Below, in pieces: positions 8,115-17,700 of a stretch of DNA of 46,970 bases (positions are counted from its first letter, which is position 1; each line of letters opens with the position of its first letter). The notes beneath the pieces were generated by a model that saw only the letters and a list, made by a program, of their open reading frames with translations, searched no databases and was not told where the DNA came from. Source of the DNA: Herbinix sp. (GTDB taxonomy: Bacteria; Bacillota; Clostridia; Lachnospirales; Lachnospiraceae); contig JAQZBD010000054.1 of the NCBI GenBank assembly GCA_029239235.1, forward strand, positions 1 through 46,970. The letters run 5' to 3'. The position numbers and the translations under genes are program-made.

Positions 8115-8186
8115 ATGCATAATTTCGGATGTTTTTAAGTGTATTTTTAAGTATTATGCTTAAAAAATCAGTCGGGAATTATGCAT
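8115..8186. repeat. Nested inverted repeat between DUF421 and M23 genes
   Basis: An outer 10-bp arm pair (ATGCATAATT / AATTATGCAT) encloses an inner pair (TTTTTAAG / CTTAAAAA), forming a hairpin of about 72 nt. It could terminate the DUF421 transcript, but no clear T-run follows. The remainder of 8036-8267 is AT-rich with no gene. Confidence 0.55.
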
Positions 8187-8267
8187 CAGTATTTTAATAA
8201 CATTGTACTAGATACCCCCGTTATTTCATAGAATGTTACAAGTTGTTAATAACAAGGATGAAAATTA

Positions 8268-9374
8268 ATGTTATCTAGAGTAAAAACAAAACATATTGTT
8301 TTATTTGAATTGATCATAATATTTATCTTCGCCTCCTTCCTCATAAAAAAGGGGATTGACCAGGATGCTTCTATGCTAACCTCTATGTATGATTCCGAAA
8401 AAGATTTTATCAAATGGGTAAACTTTGATGTCTCCAGTCAGGCCATGGAACAAGCCTATGAATACGATGTAGAATCCAGAGCCTGGGATGTTCAGATTCA
8501 ATGGATTGAAATATTAGCCTGTCTAGGCAACCGATATGGCGGCGACTTTTCTAAATACAAAGCAAAGCATATGACTGAACTGGTGGAAAAATTAAAAAGC
8601 AAGGAAGAAACCATTGATTCTATTACCAAGGATATGAAATATTATAGTTATTATTATGAAGCCTACTCAGCGGTACTAGGCGGAATGGTAGGCGAATATC
8701 GCATCGAGGTAGCGGATGAAACTGCTCCCGGCGGGAAGCGTTGGGAAGATAAATATGGCCTTAAAGCTTTTCTTCCACTGGCAAAGTATTATCCCTATAG
8801 TCACTTTGACGACTTTGGTGTTTCCAGAAGCTATGGGTTTAAACGCAAGCATCTAGGCCATGATATGATGGGTCAGGTTGGAACACCGGTAATTGCTGTA
8901 GAATCAGGTTATGTAGAAGCCCTTGGCTGGAATCAATATGGCGGTTGGCGTCTCGGTATCCGAAGCTTTGATAAAAAAAGATACTATTACTATGCTCATC
9001 TGAGAAAGAACTTTCCCTTTACTAAAACCCTTGAAGTTGGCAGCATTGTTCAAGCCGGTGATGTGATTGGATATCTTGGCAGAACCGGATACAGCAGCTC
9101 TGAAAATGCAAACAATATTAACACCCCCCATCTGCATTTTGGTTTACAGCTCATCTTCGACGAATCACAAAAGGAATGCAATAGTGAGATCTGGGTTGAT
9201 TGCTACGATCTGGTGCAATTTCTCTATCGCAACCGTACTGAAACAGTGAAAAATCCTGAGACCAAAGAATATAGTCGTGTTTATCAATTCGTTGACCCCA
9301 TAGCAGAACATTACATTAATCATAGCATTTATAAATACGATGATGATGAGTTTGAGATTAAAATATATGAATAG
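8268..9374 (+). CDS. M23 family metallopeptidase (LytM domain), membrane-anchored
   Basis: This 368-residue protein has an N-terminal membrane anchor (about residues 9-26), a helical middle region, and a C-terminal LytM/M23 peptidase domain. Zinc ligands appear intact: H195-x-G-x-D199 in KHLGHDMMG and the HxH pair H288/H290 in TPHLHFG. Conserved turns GTPVIAVESG and AGDVIGYLGRTG lie between them. Active M23 enzymes cut peptide cross-links of peptidoglycan, and homologues serve in sporulation (SpoIIQ-like) and cell separation. It converges on the germination operon, hinting at but not proving a spore role. Confidence 0.88.
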   Translation: MLSRVKTKHIVLFELIIIFIFASFLIKKGIDQDASMLTSMYDSEKDFIKWVNFDVSSQAMEQAYEYDVESRAWDVQIQWIEILACLGNRYGGDFSKYKAKHMTELVEKLKSKEETIDSITKDMKYYSYYYEAYSAVLGGMVGEYRIEVADETAPGGKRWEDKYGLKAFLPLAKYYPYSHFDDFGVSRSYGFKRKHLGHDMMGQVGTPVIAVESGYVEALGWNQYGGWRLGIRSFDKKRYYYYAHLRKNFPFTKTLEVGSIVQAGDVIGYLGRTGYSSSENANNINTPHLHFGLQLIFDESQKECNSEIWVDCYDLVQFLYRNRTETVKNPETKEYSRVYQFVDPIAEHYINHSIYKYDDDEFEIKIYE

Positions 9375-9436
9375 AGCTAACCGGGTGAAATTATATTCTA
9401 CTTCTGTAGACCATATATTTTCCTTCCGGCTAGCTC
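9374..9436. terminator. Possible bidirectional terminator
   Basis: Arms GAGCTAACCGG and CCGGCTAGCTC (one mismatch) flank a 41-nt AT-rich loop between convergent gene ends. The stem is credible but there is no strong T-run. Confidence 0.4.
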
Positions 9437-9442
9437 CTGAAA

Positions 9443-10543
9443 TTAATACTGTTGTTTAATCTTCTTTCGTTTTATGAAACAAAAGAATGCTAATATCAAC
9501 GGTACTATATATTGAAAGATCAAATTAAGATTTACGATGATATATTGGTAGAGATAATTAAACTCAAACTGCGTACTACTCAAGTAGTATGTTGAGTAGA
9601 ATACGATCATAGCAAGGGGCGTATACAAAAAGTTGCATTCTGTAAGATTAAAAACCCAAGTAACGCATCTCATTAAGAGGATTGCGAAGATACAGATTGT
9701 TGCAAAGTCTGATAGAATGCAAATCAAGGTAACAAATACTTCGAACCGCTCAAAAATATTAAAAAAGGAAATGCTTTTTACTGTAATATAAAAAGGGAAT
9801 GGCAAATTGGCCGTTAAGCTGGTTCCGGATATACCAAAAGAAAAAATGGTTATGACAAATGCCAAAACTGTAAAGGTGCCTAGACCGAACCAAAGCTTGC
9901 GCAGCTGCTGCTTGGTTACAGTTATCCCGAACTTATCTGCGAAAAATAAGGCGATAATGATATTACCACCAATCGCAATTACATACTTGGAGGCCATAAT
10001 CGTACTTTTTAAATGAATGGTTGAAATCGGCAGCAGATAATCCCTTCGTATCCTGGTCATAGCACAGAGGAATAAAACCGCAAAAAAGACAAGTACGGTG
10101 CCAAGCGTTAATTCTGAAAACCGAAATATAGTCTTAATGCCTCGTATTAAGGCATAGAAAACCAAAACTATCATGATTGCCATAAAGAAATCGGATTTTG
10201 TTCTGGGCATAAGAGTGAATTGCATGGTTAAGCTATACGCGGTCACTTTCGCTGTAATCGCCAAAAATATCCACAGCAAATACAATAAGATTACTATCTT
10301 AGCTAAAACCTTACCGATCAATTGCTCCATGATTTCATAGAAATTAAGTCCTGGATAGGATTTAATTAGCAAGATCACAATCGCAGTCAGTGGAACGGTA
10401 GCCAGAACAGACCACACCGGACTCAAATATCCGCTCCTGCCTGCCTCTGAAGCTAGCATCTGAGGCATCTGTCGCAGGATGGAGGATATTGATATAAATA
10501 AATACATAAATGTAATTTGACGAAGGGTTACTTCTCGATTCAC
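9443..10543 (-). CDS. Spore germinant receptor subunit B (GerAB/GerKB family permease)
   Basis: This 366-residue integral membrane protein has about ten hydrophobic segments and belongs to the endospore germination permease family, which has the APC amino-acid-transporter fold. The B subunit binds the germinant within the inner spore membrane. N-terminal REVTLRQITFMYLFISISS and the motif SPVWSVLATVPLTAI are typical of the family. It ends with a basic tail (KRKKIKQQY). It is the last gene of the A-C-small-B operon, 10 bp after the small membrane protein. The germinant cannot be predicted. Confidence 0.88.
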   Translation of the reverse strand: MNREVTLRQITFMYLFISISSILRQMPQMLASEAGRSGYLSPVWSVLATVPLTAIVILLIKSYPGLNFYEIMEQLIGKVLAKIVILLYLLWIFLAITAKVTAYSLTMQFTLMPRTKSDFFMAIMIVLVFYALIRGIKTIFRFSELTLGTVLVFFAVLFLCAMTRIRRDYLLPISTIHLKSTIMASKYVIAIGGNIIIALFFADKFGITVTKQQLRKLWFGLGTFTVLAFVITIFSFGISGTSLTANLPFPFYITVKSISFFNIFERFEVFVTLICILSDFATICIFAILLMRCVTWVFNLTECNFLYTPLAMIVFYSTYYLSSTQFEFNYLYQYIIVNLNLIFQYIVPLILAFFCFIKRKKIKQQY

Positions 10544-10553
10544 CGTTCACACC

Positions 10554-10742
10554 TCATTTCATATATTTTTCCAAGGCAGTAGTTAAACTTGGTAAATATG
10601 GATTCAACAGATATACGATTCCCAGTGCCAAGCCCCCGACGGAAAACAATATATATAAGGCAAAGTTTCTTTTTTTACTTAAAATTTTTTCCCGCTGTCT
10701 GATGAAGGTATAAATGATAGTAAAAGAAAATATATAAATCAT
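10554..10742 (-). CDS. Small two-helix membrane protein in the germinant receptor operon (possible D subunit)
   Basis: A 62-residue protein with two hydrophobic segments (about residues 1-13 and 27-48) separated by a basic loop (RQREKILSKKR). It sits between the C and B receptor genes, 28 bp after C and 10 bp before B, with a good GAAGGAG site. Established knowledge: some Bacillus gerA-type operons carry a small two-TM D protein that modulates receptor activity. The size, topology and position here fit that role, but sequence homology is not shown. The gene is easy to miss in automated annotation. Confidence 0.7.
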   Translation of the reverse strand: MIYIFSFTIIYTFIRQREKILSKKRNFALYILFSVGGLALGIVYLLNPYLPSLTTALEKYMK

Positions 10743-10770
10743 AGGATTCTCCTTCTTTCTTTATTTAATT

Positions 10771-11949
10771 TCACAGCCTTTGCCTCATACCCTCTGCTCC
10801 TAATAAGAAGGATTTTGAGATTCTGGATTGAATCTTATATTGATATTTAATATCCGGTATCTCATCGGCCCAGGAATCTTTTATACTCTTCCACTGGGTA
10901 AAATTCTGATTCTCCACTAAACGCGCTAAATTCAGGATATCCAATCCACTGTCAATAGAATATTGTACCGGCTTTTCAATAATCGACTGGATATAATTAT
11001 TCTGATCCAGAGTCAGCTGATCCAGTTCATCCCGGGTGAATACATCCTTTTTGGTCAGAACTTCCTTTAGCATGGATTCAAAGCTGACGGTAATTGTAAC
11101 GGTAACTTGTTGATTTTCAAGCTTTGCCTTAAGCTTTGTATTTGTATAAGAAATGTATAGCCCTACCCCGTTGTCCAAATAAATGGGATAGCTTCTCATA
11201 ATATTACGGATAAAATTTACTCCGTCCGAGGTCTCATGATCTAAATAATTAACCAGCGTCAACTCATTAAAAACGGAGTAACCGTCAATTAAATATCCCG
11301 ATTCATCAGCAAGCAGATACGGCACCAGCACACAGGAATCGGTTTGCTTCATATCATTTAATATATTAACCATGGTATTGTCGTTACGGGTTAATATTTC
11401 CTGCTGCTTTTGCTTCATTGCATCCAGGTCCTCATGGATCGTCTGTTTATTGTCAATCCCCTCCTGTACAAAGTCTGCCGCTTTCTTACCCTTTGTTACA
11501 TAAATCAAGGCTTCCATTTTAATTGTTTCATCTCTGGAAAGAAAGTCCAGGCTTTGATCTAAGCCCTGTTTTGCAGCCTCCTCCCCAATCAGGAAGGAAC
11601 CGGCTTGCGCCAGAGAAATTGATTTTTTATTCTTAAGCTTTAGATCCTCCAAAGCTTCATAAGCAGATTTACCAGTCCCCTTTGCCACCTCTTCCGTTGC
11701 CCCAGAGCCTTCCTCTGGATCAGCACCACCACCGGAGCTATGAAGCGCACTTAAGGTATATTCCCCATCCTCATAATCGATTGCAACTACAAGAATTAAA
11801 TCAATTTCATCGATTTCCTTTCTGCTCATATCATGAGTACATCCGCCTAACAAAAACGGAAGGATAAAAAAGAACATTATCTTTACGATTCGTTTTATAA
11901 ATCCATTCTTTCGTTTACTCTTTTCCTTTACTAAAGATAAACCATTCAT
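10771..11949 (-). CDS. Spore germinant receptor subunit C (Ger(x)C family lipoprotein)
   Basis: This 392-residue protein has a basic N-terminus, a hydrophobic stretch and a lipobox (LLGGC, cysteine near residue 37), so it should be a lipoprotein on the outer face of the inner spore membrane. The mature start, RKEIDEIDLILVVAIDYEDG, is the Ger(x)C signature. A glycine/glutamate-rich loop (about residues 74-88) follows. Ger(x)C proteins have three domains and are required with A and B for germinant response. The gene begins 5 bp after subunit A. Its ribosome site lies within the last codons of A, suggesting translational coupling. Confidence 0.9.
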   Translation of the reverse strand: MNGLSLVKEKSKRKNGFIKRIVKIMFFFILPFLLGGCTHDMSRKEIDEIDLILVVAIDYEDGEYTLSALHSSGGGADPEEGSGATEEVAKGTGKSAYEALEDLKLKNKKSISLAQAGSFLIGEEAAKQGLDQSLDFLSRDETIKMEALIYVTKGKKAADFVQEGIDNKQTIHEDLDAMKQKQQEILTRNDNTMVNILNDMKQTDSCVLVPYLLADESGYLIDGYSVFNELTLVNYLDHETSDGVNFIRNIMRSYPIYLDNGVGLYISYTNTKLKAKLENQQVTVTITVSFESMLKEVLTKKDVFTRDELDQLTLDQNNYIQSIIEKPVQYSIDSGLDILNLARLVENQNFTQWKSIKDSWADEIPDIKYQYKIQSRISKSFLLGAEGMRQRL

Positions 11950-11954
11950 TCATC

Positions 11955-13421
11955 TCACGGCTCCTGTGTTTTTTGTTTGGTACGGTTTGAGGGTACTATG
12001 GCCTGTGGCCGTTTGCGAAAATATTTCACCGGGAATCGGAACAAAGTATCCTTGTGGTTACTTTCATCAATATCAACAAAGGGCGATAAATAAGCTACAC
12101 CGTAATTATCAATACTGCAAAGATGGGTTATAATTAAAATGAGACCGATGGCTAAGCCAAGAAAGCCTCCCGCTGCCGCTAAAAATGCAAACACAAATCG
12201 AATTACTCTAATTCCGCTGCTTAAATCCTGGTTAGGCATCATAAACCCGGAGATACCGGCCAGGGATACTACCACAACCACCAGCGGAGATATGAGGTTT
12301 GCTGAAACAGCAGATTGGCCTACAACAATACCACCGAGAATTGACATGGCGGTACCTACTGCCTTAGGTAAACGCAAACCTGCTTCTATTAATATTTCAA
12401 ATGCAACTAATAGCCCTAATACCTCGGAAGATGAGGAAAAGGGTACATTCTCCTTTGCCTGCTGGGTTGATAGTGCCAGTTGCACCGGAAGCATCTGATT
12501 TTGATAGGTGGTTGCCGCAATGTAGAACGCGGGAAGAAACAGGGTAATAATCATAGAAAGATAGCGGATGAATCGTAGCGCGGAGCCAACAAAAAAGTGG
12601 TTCGCATAATCCTCCGGTGACTGCATTAGCATGGGAAGCTGACACGGAAGAAGGTAGACGAAGGGAATTCCGTCAACCACCAGTGCCACTCTTCCATCAG
12701 AAAGATTTGCGGAGATACGATCCGGTCGCTGTGTATACATAATCTGCGGAAATAAACTTTTCTTATGCTCAATTAAGAATTCCTCGATAAAGGCTGGGGT
12801 TGAGATATTATCAATATCGATTGCTTTTATTTTTTGCTTGATTTTTTCAACCAGTTCTAGATTAGCAATATTACTGATATAGCAAAGAGACATATCCGTC
12901 TTCGATAATTTTCCTACGGTCAGGGATTCTATAACGAGATGCTCCGATCGGATTCTTCTTCGAATTAGTGCTGTATTGGTTCGCATAACCTCAATAAAGG
13001 CTTCCTTGGCACCCTTTACCACACCTTCCTCGGTTGGCTCTGAAACGGAACGTTTTTCAAACTTTTTAATGTCATATACAATGGCTTTTTTTTCTGAATC
13101 AAAAATAAGAGCAACATTTCCACTTAGAACCGTTTTCAGAAGTAGCTGGTAGTCACTCTCCTCCGTGGTAAATACATGATTGGAGCCGCCACTAAGCAGA
13201 TAATCCATCACGGAACGTTCTGTCTGATACTCCTTTAGGATAGGATCTACTAGCATTGTTTGAAAAATAGACTCATCTACAAGCATAGAATCGATCAAAC
13301 CATCGACACAGAAGATGTGAAAGGTAATATTATTTTGATTTATTTTTATCGGACGGATTAAAATGTCACTGCTTTGGGAAAATAATTCTTTGATTGCCTT
13401 TGAATTTATTACTTGCTCCAT
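11955..13421 (-). CDS. Spore germinant receptor subunit A (GerAA/GerKA family)
   Basis: This 488-residue protein has a soluble N-terminal half (to about residue 285) and a C-terminal half with about five membrane segments, as in GerA-family A subunits. Recognisable blocks are TQRPDRISANLSDGRVALVVDGIPFVYLLPC, written here only as a landmark near residues 230-262 (key residues RPD, GRV, DG-P), then LPAFYIAATTYQ, RLPKAVGTAMSILGGIVVGQ and SPLVVVVVSLAGISGF. A subunits oligomerise and may form the ion channel of the germinosome. The proline-rich loop and membrane segments look intact. It is the first gene of the operon. Confidence 0.92.
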   Translation of the reverse strand: MEQVINSKAIKELFSQSSDILIRPIKINQNNITFHIFCVDGLIDSMLVDESIFQTMLVDPILKEYQTERSVMDYLLSGGSNHVFTTEESDYQLLLKTVLSGNVALIFDSEKKAIVYDIKKFEKRSVSEPTEEGVVKGAKEAFIEVMRTNTALIRRRIRSEHLVIESLTVGKLSKTDMSLCYISNIANLELVEKIKQKIKAIDIDNISTPAFIEEFLIEHKKSLFPQIMYTQRPDRISANLSDGRVALVVDGIPFVYLLPCQLPMLMQSPEDYANHFFVGSALRFIRYLSMIITLFLPAFYIAATTYQNQMLPVQLALSTQQAKENVPFSSSSEVLGLLVAFEILIEAGLRLPKAVGTAMSILGGIVVGQSAVSANLISPLVVVVVSLAGISGFMMPNQDLSSGIRVIRFVFAFLAAAGGFLGLAIGLILIITHLCSIDNYGVAYLSPFVDIDESNHKDTLFRFPVKYFRKRPQAIVPSNRTKQKTQEP

Positions 13422-13443
13422 GTTAAATTACCTCATATTCTGA

Positions 13444-13470
13444 ATTCAAGGCCGAGCTTCGGCTTTGAAG
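13444..13470 (-). promoter_or_regulatory. Hairpin in the leader of the germination operon
   Basis: TTCAA-GGCCGA...TCGGCT-TTGAA forms a compact hairpin 23-49 nt upstream of the subunit A start. It may affect transcript folding. No regulator is known, and this is weakly supported. Confidence 0.3.
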
Positions 13471-13601
13471 TTTCTAAAACCCAATTTTGACTACTACTTT
13501 TATATTTTCTCAGAATAGAGATTCTTTATTCATCTAGGAGAATTTTTCTTTGTATAACGCTAAAGGAAATCCTGCATTTTTTGAAATGAGATGGATGGGC
13601 A

Positions 13602-13682
13602 TATAAAAAAGGCTACTCCTTTACCTTCCTTCTGGTTAATCGACTTAAACCAGTGGAGCAAGTATAGGAACAGCCTTTTCTA
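13602..13682 (-). terminator. Terminator after the small unknown gene
   Basis: Read on the minus strand, AGAAAAGGCTGTTCC pairs with GGAGTAGCCTTTTTT around an inner stem (CTGGTT/AACCAG), ending in a T-run. It sits 97 bp after the stop of the gene at 13779. The rest of 13422-13778 holds no gene. Confidence 0.65.
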
Positions 13683-13778
13683 AGTCATTCTTGTCATTCT
13701 TAGTGTAGTCAGTTCTTAAGTTCATGACATCATTCATGATCGATCGTATCTGTAAGTATTTTTCAAATCTATGGTATT

Positions 13779-14069
13779 TTAATCTTGTATGTATCTTTCC
13801 GGACCGGAGAACTGCTTTCCAAAATAATCTTCTGCAACATCTTTGATATGTATCGGTAAAACTTTACCCTTTGCTATTAGATATAGGAAAAATTCTGCCT
13901 CACCCTCATCTTCAGTTAAATTTTCCAGATAACAATAATGTTTATCTTTTCTCTGCTCGTAGTATCCTTCAAGACTGTACAGTGCATTCTTGAATATTAA
14001 TTTGTAAACAACTTGCGTATCTTCATCCTTGATTGTTTTTTTGTAGGCACCTAGCAATTGTTCTGCCAT
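13779..14069 (-). CDS. Hypothetical protein, 96 residues
   Basis: I do not recognise the family. The protein is acidic and probably helical, beginning MAEQLLGAYKKTIKDEDTQV, with YYEQRKDKHYCYLENLTED in the middle and a C-terminus containing HIKDVAEDYFGKQFSG. There is no signal peptide or membrane segment. I chose the ATG at 14069, with GGGTGG about 8 bp upstream. The open frame continues upstream into GC-rich palindromic DNA (to 14270), but that would encode a proline-rich, low-complexity start unlike the rest. It has its own terminator and is separated from PFOR by the long palindrome. Confidence 0.65.
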   Translation of the reverse strand: MAEQLLGAYKKTIKDEDTQVVYKLIFKNALYSLEGYYEQRKDKHYCYLENLTEDEGEAEFFLYLIAKGKVLPIHIKDVAEDYFGKQFSGPERYIQD

Positions 14070-14198
14070 ATCACGCCACCCTTCGTTATGGTATCTTTTA
14101 CGACTACATAAATGATATCTGTTGACTAGATTATTATAGCATAATGGGAGATAATATCGATAGGGGATTGGAGGAAATTCAATCTGGGTGGGGGGGTG

Positions 14199-14428
14199 TA
14201 TGAGCGGACTTTCTGGGGAGGGGGTGGAGGCCGGGGAGGGGTATACAGGGGCATGTGGTTTCTTTCTCAAGACACCGCACCTCTAGGACCGCCCTGGTAA
14301 GACATGCAGAGAGCACATATCTTTCCAGGACGGTCGGCGAGGCACGTTGTCTTCCGAAATGAAACACATTGCCCCTGTATACCCCTCCCCGGCTGCGATT
14401 GTCTTTGGAGGAAAGTCCGCGCTTTATG
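14199..14428. repeat. GC-rich imperfect palindrome of about 230 bp (long hairpin or MITE-like element)
   Basis: The whole segment folds on itself around about 14312. A 23-bp perfect inverted repeat lies at 14231-14253 versus 14370-14392. Outside it, GCGGACTTTC (14204-14213) pairs with GAAAGTCCGC (14411-14420). Inside it, the arms 14254-14285 and 14338-14369 align with few gaps. Next, GACCGCCCTGG (14287-14297) pairs with CCAGGACGGTC (14325-14335), and the tip AAGACATG/CATATCTT closes a 9-nt loop. The element is G/C-rich in an AT-rich genome, has no ORF with family character and no transposase. Target-site duplications are not clear. Confidence 0.8.
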
Positions 14429-14606
14429 TTACGCCAGTTGCCTTTTGATTTGATTGAATTTATGTAGATTTATGCAAGGATTTTATGATTTTAGTTTTGT
14501 TTTATATTATTTTTTTTGAAATTTTTGACTTCTATTTTAGTGGTGTTTATGTTGATTTTTGTCTTAAATTTATTGTGTTTATGTTTTGATGTTTTTTTTG
14601 GTATTT
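14429..14606. other. T-rich noncoding stretch downstream of PFOR
   Basis: The plus strand is strongly T-rich (A-rich on the PFOR-sense strand), with many short T-runs and no gene on either strand. It separates the PFOR terminator from the GC-rich palindrome, giving an abrupt composition change at about 14430. Confidence 0.6.
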
Positions 14607-14642
14607 GAATAAGGAAAGTCTTTTGGATGACTTTCCTTATTC
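14607..14642 (-). terminator. Hairpin terminator after PFOR
   Basis: A perfect 14-bp stem (GAATAAGGAAAGTC / GACTTTCCTTATTC) with an 8-nt loop lies 60 bp after the PFOR stop. A strong T-run is lacking on the minus strand, so it may also be an mRNA 3'-end stabiliser. Confidence 0.6.
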
Positions 14643-14701
14643 TGTGATTTCTATTTATAATTTGGTTGTTTATTTTGAATTGTTTTGTTTTGAGTTATGA
14701 T

Positions 14702-17700
14702 TTATTCTACTGTTTCCCAGTCTACGCTTATTTTAATGGGTTCGGCTGTTGCCATTTGTTTGTAGATTTCGTATTTTTCTTTTGCGTAGGCTTCTGCTTG
14801 GCGGTATAGATTCTCTGCTTGATCCGGGAAGGATTTTTCCAGGGAGCTGTAGCGGACTTGGTTGAGAATGAATTCGCGGAAGCTTTCTGTTGGTTCTTTT
14901 GAATCTAAGACGAATGGATTTTTTCCTTCTTGTTTTAGATTCGGGTTGTAGCGGTAGAGGTGCCAATAGCCTGCCTGTACTGCTTTTTTGATGGTTTCCA
15001 TACTCTTTCCCATGCCGGCTTTGAGTCCGTGGTTGATACATGGGGAATAGGCTATGATGATGGACGGACCGTGATGCTCTTCAGCTTCACGGAAGGCCTT
15101 GATTACTTGTGTGTTATCTGCATGGATTCCCACTTGGGCAACATACACGTTTCCATAGGACATCATCATACGACCTAGATCTTTCTTGCCTTGTTTTTTA
15201 CCGGAGGCTGCAAATTTAGCAATTGCGGAGGTTGGTGTTGATTTTGAGGCCTGTCCGCCTGTGTTGGAATATACCTCTGTATCAAATACAAGAATGTTGA
15301 CATCCTCACCGGAGGCCATAACATGATCTAAGCCGCCATAGCCAATATCGTAGGCCCAGCCGTCGCCGCCCAGCATCCAAATGGAGCGTTTGGTGAGATA
15401 ATCTTTATTTGCTTTGATATCCTTCACTAATTCTTCTAGTTCTACATCAGTAGACACAAAGTTCTCTAATACCTCAATAACCTTCTTGCTTGCTTCCTCT
15501 GAGGCTTTTCCGTCTTCTTTGTAGTGAATCCAATCATGGAAGGCTTCCTTTACCTTCTCTTCTACATTCATGCCATTTAACTTATTCATGTTGTCATGAA
15601 TCTTGTTACGGATCTGCTTCACTGCTAAATACATACCATAACCGAATTCCGCATTATCCTCAAATAATGAATTTGCCCAGGATGGTCCTTTACCTTCTCT
15701 ATTTACGGTATAAGCTGTACTTGGCGCAGAAGCCGCCCAGATGGAGGAACAGCCGGTTGCATTGGCAATCATCATTCTTTCGCCGAATAATTGAGTCAGC
15801 AGCTTCACATAAGGTGTTTCCCCGCAGCCTGCACATGCGCCGTGGAACTCTAACAGTGGTGTTTTAAACTGACTATCTTTAAAGGCAGCGCCATAAGCCA
15901 GATTCCGTTTAAAGCTAATATTTTCTATTGCATACTTCCAATTGACCAGTTCTTTTTCCAGTTGAGTATCAATTGGCTTCATGATTAATGCCTTACCCTT
16001 TGCCGGGCATACATCAGCACAGTTTCCGCAGCCGGTACAATCCATCGGACTGATTTGGATTTTATACTGATAGCCTTCAAAGCTCTTACCGTTGGCGTTT
16101 TTCACTTCAAAGCTTTCCGGTGCATTCTTTACCTCTTCCTCATCAAGTAAGAATGGTCGGATGACTGCATGAGGACAGATATAAGAACATTGGTTACATT
16201 GAATACATCGTTCCAAAATCCATTCCGGAACATTGACCGCAATACCACGCTTTTCATATGCGGTAACACCGGACGGGAAGGTTCCATCCTCCCTGTCTGA
16301 AAATGCACTGACTGGAAGATCGCCGCCCTTCATAGCGGACATAGGACGCATGATTTTCCGGATGAACTCAGGCTCCTTGCTGGATTCATCACTCTGTATC
16401 TCAAGGTTCTTCCACTCCTTAGGCACTTTAATTTTTTTGATGGACTTAATGCCCTGATCTACGGCTTCTTCATTCATTTTAACGACTTTTTCGCCTTTTT
16501 TTCCGTACAACTTATGAATACCTGCTTTTAACTCCTTTAGGTATACTTCTTCCGGTAATACTTCCGTTAGCTTGAAGAATGCGCCTTGCATTACCATATT
16601 AATACGATTACCAAGACCAATTCCATCGGCAATCTTAATCGCATTAATGGTATAGAATTTAACATCTTTTTCTGCAATTTGCTTTTTCATAATATCCGGC
16701 AGGTTTTTATCCAACTCTTTCTCATCCCAAAGGGTATTCAGAACAAAGGTACCGCCCTCCTTAATACTTTGAAGCAAATCATATTTATGCACATAGGATT
16801 GATTATGGCAGGCCACGTAATTCGCATGAGCAACCAGATAAGTGGATCTGATCTCCTCCTTACCAAAACGAAGATGAGATATCGTTAAACCACCTGACTT
16901 CTTTGAATCATAATCAAAATATGCCTGAACCATCAGATCAGAATTTTCACCAATAATTTTAATGGCCTGCTTGTTTGCACCTACAGTACCATCGGAGCCA
17001 AGTCCCCAAATCTGGCAGGCAATCATGCCTTCCGGTTCTGCCACAAGTCCTTTGATTGGTTTTAAAGAGGTTTTTGTCACATCATCATCAATACCAATGG
17101 TAAAGTGGTTCTTTGGCTTAGCTTCCTTTAGGTTATGGAATACCGCCGCAATATGGGTAGGATTTGTATCCTTAGAACCCAAACCATATCGCCCGCCTAT
17201 GATAAGAGGAGCATTCTCGTCTCCTAAGAAACAAGAGCAAATGTCCATGTACAGCGGTTCTCCGATGGCGCCTGGTTCTTTCGTACGATCCAGTACTGCG
17301 ATTTTTTTCACTGTCTTAGGAAGGCAGTTTTTAAAATGCTCCATGGAAAATGGTCGGAAAAGTCTTACCTTAACAAGACCATATTTTTCACCAATGGAAT
17401 TGTAATAATCAATGGTTTGCTCAATTGCAGGTATTACAGATCCCATTGCTATAATTACATGCTCTGCATCATCAGCACCATAGTAGTCAAAGAGTCCATA
17501 GCTTCTGCCCGTATATTCGCTAGTCTTTTTTAAATAGCCTTCAATAATCGGTATAATGTCCTGATAATAGGGATTAGAAGCCTCTCTTCCCTGGAAATAA
17601 ATATCCGCATTCTGAGCAGTTCCTCGTATTACCGGATGATTTGGAGATAGGGAACGGTCACGGAAGCTCTGAATTGCCTCCCGGTCAACCATTTCGGCAA

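Noticed and set aside
12139-12498. Open frame of 119 codons opposite the germinant receptor A gene.
   Set aside because: Antisense shadow of a well-supported gene, with threonine/proline-rich composition and no ribosome site.
14070-14270. N-terminal extension of the 96-residue hypothetical protein to 163 residues.
   Set aside because: It runs into the GC-rich palindrome and gives a proline-rich low-complexity start. The ATG at 14069 has a ribosome site.
14407-14422. GGAGGAAAGTCCGCGC resembles the conserved GAGGAAAGTCC of bacterial RNase P RNA.
   Set aside because: GAAAGTCCGC is the right arm of the palindrome (pairs with 14204-14213), and the downstream sequence is T-rich with none of the other RNase P elements.
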